From an uncultured Senegalimassilia sp. (lineage in GTDB: Bacteria; Actinomycetota; Coriobacteriia; Coriobacteriales; Eggerthellaceae), in NCBI GenBank assembly GCA_934661765.1, contig CAKUJT010000025.1, positions 1 to 26,063 of the forward strand: a DNA stretch of 26,063 nucleotides. The letters are read 5' to 3'. Positions 22,537 to 26,063 of the stretch are shown piece after piece (the stretch's first letter is position 1; each line of letters begins with the position of its first letter). A program made the position numbers and the translations under genes. A model generated the notes under the pieces. That model saw only the letters and a program-made list of their open reading frames with translations, was not told the origin of the DNA and made no database searches.

Positions 22537-23508
22537 TCAAACGCAGCGCTTCAAAATTTCTTTTGTCAATGCGCGGTACTCTTTCGAGATACGCGCGCTG
22601 CCCGCGTAGTCCAGCACGGGGCGGTTCTCCCACTGGGCGTTTTGCAGGCGGCTGTCCACCCGGATGATCTGCTCAAACAGCAGGGCGCTGTAGCTTTCCC
22701 GCAGCTGGTCCATGGCCGCTTCGGTGATCAGGCGGTTGCGGGCATCGTAGCGGTTGATGATGATGCCGCCTACCTGCAAAGTTGGGTTATACGGTTTGAT
22801 GCCCTCGACAAACTGCAGCACCACGGCCAGACCGTCCAGGTCGAAGCTGGCGGGCTGGGCGGGGATCAGCACATAGTTGGAGGCGTTCACGATGTTGAAG
22901 TTCAGCAGCGACAGATTCGGGTTCGTGTCGATGAGGATGTAATCATAATACCCGCGCTCGACAACGGGGCGCAGGATGCTGCGCACGATGTTCTCGCGGC
23001 TGATCTTGGTAAACAGCGCCATGTCCAGCGTACCCATCGAAACATCGGCCACGATGATGTCGATATTCTCAAATTTGGTGGGCTGGATGTAGCCGTTCAG
23101 ATCCTGCTCCGCCAGTACCGCCGCGCCGAAGTTCTTCTCGCTGCGGGGCATGTCGAAGCTGCTGGACAGGTTGCGCTGACCGTCGCCGTCGATGACGAGG
23201 ATGCGCAGCCCCAGCTCGGCCATCGAGGTGGCAATACCGCTGCAAAGACTGGTCTTGCCGCAGCCGCCCTTGTTGTTGAGCATGCAGAGCACCTTGGTAT
23301 CGTGGTAGTCCGGGTGGTAGATTTCGTTGATGTCAACTTCCAGATAGGCACATAGCTTCTCGATGTTTTCGAGGTCGGTTGCGCTGCGGCCGGTTTCGAT
23401 CTGCTTGATGGTGGAAAGGCTTACCCCGGTAGCGGCGGCAAGCTCTTTTTGGGTAATATCCTGTTCCAGACGGATGGCCTTCAGCCGCGCATAATCCAGT
23501 TTTACCAT
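22537..23508 (-). CDS. parA: ParA-family partition ATPase with N-terminal XRE-type HTH
   Basis: 323 residues from the ATG at 23508, preceded by GGAGG; a TTG four codons earlier would lie on the ribosome site itself. Residues about 5-60 are an HTH_3 domain (ITQKELAAATGVSLSTIKQI). The ATPase follows: deviant Walker A KGGCGKTS (about 80-87), ILVIDGDGQRNLS (A' region) and YILIDTNPNLSLLN (Walker B). This is the type Ia layout, in which the N-terminal DNA-binding domain autorepresses the par operon. A matching dyad overlaps the promoter at 23543-23573. It cooperates with ParB encoded 18 bp downstream. Confidence 0.94.
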   Translation of the reverse strand: MVKLDYARLKAIRLEQDITQKELAAATGVSLSTIKQIETGRSATDLENIEKLCAYLEVDINEIYHPDYHDTKVLCMLNNKGGCGKTSLCSGIATSMAELGLRILVIDGDGQRNLSSSFDMPRSEKNFGAAVLAEQDLNGYIQPTKFENIDIIVADVSMGTLDMALFTKISRENIVRSILRPVVERGYYDYILIDTNPNLSLLNFNIVNASNYVLIPAQPASFDLDGLAVVLQFVEGIKPYNPTLQVGGIIINRYDARNRLITEAAMDQLRESYSALLFEQIIRVDSRLQNAQWENRPVLDYAGSARISKEYRALTKEILKRCV

Positions 23509-23542
23509 AAAAACCTCCAAAATCGAGAAAAAGTTTTATCCA

Positions 23543-23599
23543 TAAGGTTATAACCTTTGAGATGTAACCTTATTATACCATAGAAAAATAGAATTGCAA
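23543..23599 (-). promoter_or_regulatory. parAB promoter with overlapping operator dyads
   Basis: On the minus strand: -35 TTGCAA (23594-23599), 16-bp spacer, -10 TATAAT (23572-23577). Over the start region lie AAGGTTATAACCTT (23544-23557, a perfect 14-bp dyad) and another half site GTAACCTTAT (23564-23573), pairing also with ATAAGGTTAT (23543-23552). Autoregulation by the HTH of ParA is the natural reading. Confidence 0.7.
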
Positions 23600-23641
23600 G
23601 ACGTTTTATTTTAAAAAAGAAAATCATATTGCAGAATATAT

Positions 23642-23724
23642 TTGACAAAAATAAGGCAATACCGTCAAGTATACTCGACAAAAAATATAATGCGTGCTAT
23701 ACTATACTTGACAAAAATAAGACA
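23642..23724 (+). promoter_or_regulatory. Promoter and 33-bp-phased repeat array of the second AAA ATPase
   Basis: TTGACAAAAATAAGGCA (23642-23658), TCGACAAAAAATA (from 23675) and TTGACAAAAATAAGACA (23708-23724) begin exactly 33 bp apart. The middle copy supplies the -35 (TCGACA, 23675-23680), followed after 17 bp by -10 TATACT (23698-23703). An AGTATACT-centred dyad (GTCAAGTATACTCGAC, 23664-23679) and a further TATACTTGAC half site (23703-23712) overlap it. Confidence 0.8.
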
Positions 23725-23736
23725 GGAGTGGCAACC

Positions 23737-25029
23737 ATGAATCATGCACTTTTAAAATCTGTCATCTATGATCAGCACGAATTTATCCGCAATTTCCAAA
23801 TCGTGCCGCGCGACTACGAATTTGAGGAAAACGGAAACTATGTGCTGGTGGGTCTGCGCCGCGCGGGCAAATCCACGCTGCTGTATAAAATCGTGCTGGA
23901 TCTGGTGGCGTCCGGTGTGGACTGGGAGCAAATCATCTACATCAACTTTGAGGACGAGCGCCTTTCCGAGTTCACCGTTGCAGACTTCAACGACCTGCTG
24001 TCGGTGCAGAGCGAGATGAGCGACAAAAAAGGCTATTTCTTTCTGGATGAGGTGCAGAACATTGACGGCTGGGAGAAGTTTGCCCGCCGCATGGCTGATG
24101 CAAAAGAGCATATCTACATCACGGGCAGCAACGCCAAAATGCTGAGCCGAGAGATAGAAACCACGCTGGGCGGACGCTTTTTTGCCAGGCATATTACGCC
24201 CTATGCCTTCGGTGAGTACCTGACCGCCTGCGGGATACCCCACGACGAACCGGCACTGCTGGGCACCAAAACAAACGGGAAGATCCGCGCCGCCTGCGCG
24301 CAGTATCTGCAATACGGCGGCCTGCCGGAATCGCTGCTGTACAAGGCAAAACGGGAGTATATTTCCGGCGTATACCAGAAGGTGCTTCTGGGCGACATCA
24401 TCACGCGGAACAGCATCCGCAACGATTATGCGGTAAAAATCTTGATAAAAAAAATAGCGGAGTCCGTGCGCAGTGAGATTTCCTATTCCAAGCTGCAAAA
24501 AACACTGCGCGCCGTCAATGTATCGCTGGCAAAGGATACGATTGCCGACTACATCCGCTATGCGGAGGATGCCTATCTGCTGTTCCATCTGCAGAACTAC
24601 TACGCAAACCTCGTCGAGAAGGAGAGCTACCCGAAGTTTTATTTCTCCGACAACGGCATTGTAAGCCTGTTCCTGGACAGGAAGGAATCGGTGCAGCTGG
24701 AAAATATGGCGGCTGTAGCGCTTGCACGCGCCTATCCGGACGATGTGTATTATCTGAAATCCGCAAAGACGGGAATCGACATTGATTTCTATCTGCCCTC
24801 TGTCGGTCTGGCCGTACAGGCAGCCTATTCCATTGCCGGGGATGCCCGCGAACGCGAAGTCGGCAACCTGAAAAAGCTGGCGCAGAACGCTGCGGAAACC
24901 GTGCGGTGTGTCATCGTGACTTATGAGGAGGAGGAAACCATCATCGAGGACGGCGTTACCATCGAAGCCGTTCCGCTGTATAAGTTTTTGCTGGAACTGG
25001 AAAGCGGAAAATACGGTGCAGCATATTAA
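23737..25029 (+). CDS. Second AAA-family ATPase with DUF4143-like C-terminus
   Basis: 430 residues from the ATG at 23737, with AGGAGTGG directly upstream; upstream in-frame codons lie in the repeat array and are unlikely to be translated. Walker A GLRRAGKSTLL near residues 36-46, Walker B YFFLDEVQNIDGW near 102-114, sensor-like YITGSNAKML near 129-138, then GGRFFARHITPYAFGEYL, typical of the AAA_14 family. The C-terminal part is DUF4143-like. Where the first ATPase has D...EIKSG, this one has TGIDIDFYLP then GLAVQAAYSI, so the ExK part of the nuclease-like motif is lost. It is the only backbone gene on the plus strand, divergent from parA. Function unknown. Confidence 0.9.
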   Translation: MNHALLKSVIYDQHEFIRNFQIVPRDYEFEENGNYVLVGLRRAGKSTLLYKIVLDLVASGVDWEQIIYINFEDERLSEFTVADFNDLLSVQSEMSDKKGYFFLDEVQNIDGWEKFARRMADAKEHIYITGSNAKMLSREIETTLGGRFFARHITPYAFGEYLTACGIPHDEPALLGTKTNGKIRAACAQYLQYGGLPESLLYKAKREYISGVYQKVLLGDIITRNSIRNDYAVKILIKKIAESVRSEISYSKLQKTLRAVNVSLAKDTIADYIRYAEDAYLLFHLQNYYANLVEKESYPKFYFSDNGIVSLFLDRKESVQLENMAAVALARAYPDDVYYLKSAKTGIDIDFYLPSVGLAVQAAYSIAGDAREREVGNLKKLAQNAAETVRCVIVTYEEEETIIEDGVTIEAVPLYKFLLELESGKYGAAY

Positions 25030-25039
25030 ATTATAAAAC

Positions 25040-25082
25040 GCGGGGGAGATATTATGTCATCATGACATAATATCTCCCCCGC
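25040..25082. repeat. Palindrome P7 (43 bp, longest copy)
   Basis: Core 25048-25074 with centre C, extended perfectly by GCGGGGGA on the left and TCCCCCGC on the right: 21-bp arms. It lies 11 bp after the ATPase stop. It has no T-run, but the GC clamp would make a very stable mRNA 3' hairpin. Confidence 0.95.
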
Positions 25083-25170
25083 CTACTATACATCCGTCAG
25101 CAAAAAGGCCATGCACAGAGGCAGCGTCAGAATTTGTTCCTCGCGGCCTACGTTGTAGTCACCAAATAGA

Positions 25171-25258
25171 AACTTTTTCAAGGGACTTTTTCTGTAAACG
25201 TGCAACTTTTTCAAACGACTTTTTGGAAAAAGCAGGAACTTTTCTTGCATTTTTCGGA
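25171..25258 (+). repeat. Gene-less segment with three 33-bp direct repeats
   Basis: AACTTTTTCAAGGGACTTTTT begins at 25171, AACTTTTTCAAACGACTTTTT at 25204 and a degraded AACTTTTCTTGCATTTTT at 25237: exactly 33 bp apart. The array fills most of the 25083-25256 segment between palindromes P7 and P8, where I see no gene (25083-25170 shows nothing recognisable). It could be an accessory iteron set, a recombinase site, or the orphaned promoter of a lost ATPase gene. Confidence 0.8.
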
Positions 25259-25287
25259 GATATTATGACATCATGTCATAATATCTC
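25257..25287. repeat. Palindrome P8 (compensated variant)
   Basis: Core 25259-25285. Left arm GATATTATGACAT, centre C, right arm ATGTCATAATATC. Compared with P3/P7, both partners of one base pair have changed (T to A and A to T), so the dyad stays perfect. It extends two further bases each side. Confidence 0.95.
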
Positions 25288-25289
25288 TT

Positions 25290-25507
25290 CGGGAAATTAC
25301 CCCCGCCGCAACGGAAGTACCTGCGGCAGAGAAATCCGCAGACGTGTGGCAGGTGGAACCTACCTATAGTTTTGATATCATGGTGCCGCTGCACTCTGAA
25401 TGAATCCACACGGCGGGTATGGCCAGTGGGGATTGTTGGAGGTGAAATAAATGAATACCTGCCTTACAGCGTATTTGGACTATTTCGGGATTCCATATTC
25501 CGAGTGA
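25290..25507 (+). pseudogene. Coding remnants: a broken C-terminus and two tiny coupled ORFs
   Basis: Immediately after P8 one plus-strand frame reads REITPAATEVPAAEKSADV then WQVEPTYSFDIMVPLHSE and stops at 25401-25403; it has no start of its own, so it looks like the tail of a gene cut at the palindrome. Its stop overlaps an ATG (25400) opening a 16-codon ORF ending GQWGLLEVK, whose TAA directly abuts the ATG (25451) of an 18-codon ORF with a good GGAGGTG ribosome site. The last one overlaps the end of the recombinase gene on the other strand. The tight coupling resembles the remains of an operon. I cannot name the families. Confidence 0.4.
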
Positions 25508-26063
25508 GTTCTTCCCGCAGCTCCCGCTTATACTTGTAATACGTATTCCGTGCAATGCCGATCAGCTTGATGCAGTCCGCATCGGTGAGGGTCCCGTCGA
25601 AATCACGGCTGTATTTTTGGATCTGCTCCTTACAGGGGGCAGATTTTTTTATATTCAATTTTCGTCCCGGCGTCTGGCCGATCTGTTTTCCGTTCAGGCG
25701 CGCCGTCAGGATCCCCTCGCGGGTGCGCTGGTGCAGGTCGTCCACCTCTTTTTGTGCTTGGGCAAAGGCAAGCCGGATCTGCTCTTTGGCAAGGTCGGAA
25801 GTGTAGAGATTTAATGCGTCCATAATACCGGAAACAAAACGGTCTGTTGCGGCGCTGCCGGTCTCAGGCGATGAGTTGATCTGCCGCTGCAGAGCCTGTT
25901 TGTAGGTGTCCGTGTTGATGTGCGGCTCCTTCAAAAAACAAAGCGTCACACCGCGGTTGTACAGTGTTTCATATAGTGCACAGCCTTCCTCGGCGCTGCG
26001 GCTCATGCGGGAAACACTGTCAAACACAATGGTATCCCCGGGCTGTACACAGTGCAGCAGCTT
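25464..26063 (-). CDS. Serine recombinase (resolvase/invertase family), C-terminal part
   Basis: This is the rest of the 248-residue recombinase that begins at 224 on the other end of the window. On the closed circle the gene is the complement of 25464-25986 joined to 1-224. This piece contains the end of the catalytic core (FDSVSRMSRSAEEG), the linker helix (EQIRLAFAQAQKEVDDLHQR then TREGILTARLNGKQIG) and a C-terminal helix-turn-helix (DADCIKLIGIARNTYYKYKR) for site binding. The length is normal for the family, between short resolvases (about 185) and large serine integrases. Tn-type resolvases use a res site next to their own gene; candidates are the promoter region at 225-401 and the P7-P8 repeat segment. 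Plasmid dimer resolution is the likely role. Confidence 0.92.
   Translation of the reverse strand, partial: KLLHCVQPGDTIVFDSVSRMSRSAEEGCALYETLYNRGVTLCFLKEPHINTDTYKQALQRQINSSPETGSAATDRFVSGIMDALNLYTSDLAKEQIRLAFAQAQKEVDDLHQRTREGILTARLNGKQIGQTPGRKLNIKKSAPCKEQIQKYSRDFDGTLTDADCIKLIGIARNTYYKYKRELREELTRNMESRNSPNTL
25987..26063. repeat. Terminal overlap of a circular contig (copy 2 of 2)
   Basis: Exact repeat of bases 1-77. The unique circle length is 25,986 bp when one copy is removed. Confidence 0.93.

Noticed and set aside
375..25287. Palindromes as a CRISPR array
   Set aside because: Copies are kilobases apart with genes between them, except the P5/P6 pair, and no cas gene is present.
375..25287. 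Palindromes as intrinsic terminators
   Set aside because: Most lack a T-run, P1, P2, P3 and P5/P6 lie upstream of start codons, and separate good terminators already exist beside P3 and P4.
375..25287. Palindromes as XerCD dif/pdif sites
   Set aside because: dif has CATAA before and TTATG after a 6-bp centre. Here TTATG comes first and CATAA second, and the dyad is far more perfect than in dif.
1..26063. Conjugation or mobilisation genes
   Set aside because: I looked for relaxase, coupling-protein and VirB4-like motifs and saw none; the ATP-binding genes are ParA, the helicase and two DUF4143-type proteins.

Overview
The first 77 bases (1-77) are repeated exactly as the last 77 bases (25987-26063), and one serine-recombinase gene reads uninterrupted across that join. 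The window is therefore best read as a complete circular replicon of 25,986 bp, not a chromosomal slice. A 77-base overlap is what a k=77 de Bruijn assembler leaves on a circular contig. Protein style, Gram-positive ribosome binding sites, consensus sigma-A promoters and a GC-rich backbone suggest a gut Clostridia plasmid, probably Oscillospiraceae/Ruminococcaceae (Faecalibacterium, Gemmiger, Subdoligranulum type). That host assignment is inference. No relaxase or conjugation gene is visible.

Layout. (i) 1-224 joined to 25464-25986, minus strand: serine recombinase. (ii) About 571-10260: a visibly AT-richer sugar/sugar-acid cargo. It holds a GntR regulator and the 3' remnant of a PfkB kinase (minus strand), then a seven-gene plus-strand operon: lactonase, SDR dehydrogenase, enolase-superfamily acid-sugar dehydratase, GH28-like beta-helix protein, two LplB/LplC-type ABC permeases and a lipoprotein binding protein. 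It ends in two stacked hairpins. (iii) 10448-13322: a decayed ORF, a coiled-coil protein, a tyrosine recombinase with a long repeat-rich leader, and an XRE regulator. (iv) 13408-14787: an AAA/DUF4143 ATPase. (v) 14997-17699: sensor kinase, response regulator and a secreted proline-rich protein. (vi) 17972-21496: primase-helicase, a five-iteron origin and a winged-helix Rep. (vii) 21661-25029: ParB, ParA and a second AAA/DUF4143 ATPase. (viii) 25030-25463: a short repeat-rich segment with coding remnants.

How it fits together. Rep, iterons and primase-helicase would give theta replication. ParAB gives partition and the serine recombinase could resolve multimers. The cargo suggests import of an oligosaccharide or sugar-acid ligand, oxidation by the SDR to a lactone, lactone opening, and dehydration to a 2-keto-3-deoxy acid. 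The kinase for the next step is present only as a C-terminal fragment.

The most striking unexplained structure is a family of eight copies of a roughly 27-bp palindrome (arm GATATTATGTCAT). All are intergenic, and they cut the plasmid into functional modules. One copy shows compensating changes in both arms, another looks like a hybrid of two versions, and some share the 7-mer GTCATCA with the iterons. A second unexplained structure is a set of three arrays, each with three copies of a short motif spaced exactly 33 bp. Two cover the promoters of the two AAA/DUF4143 ATPases and the third lies in a gene-less segment between two palindromes.
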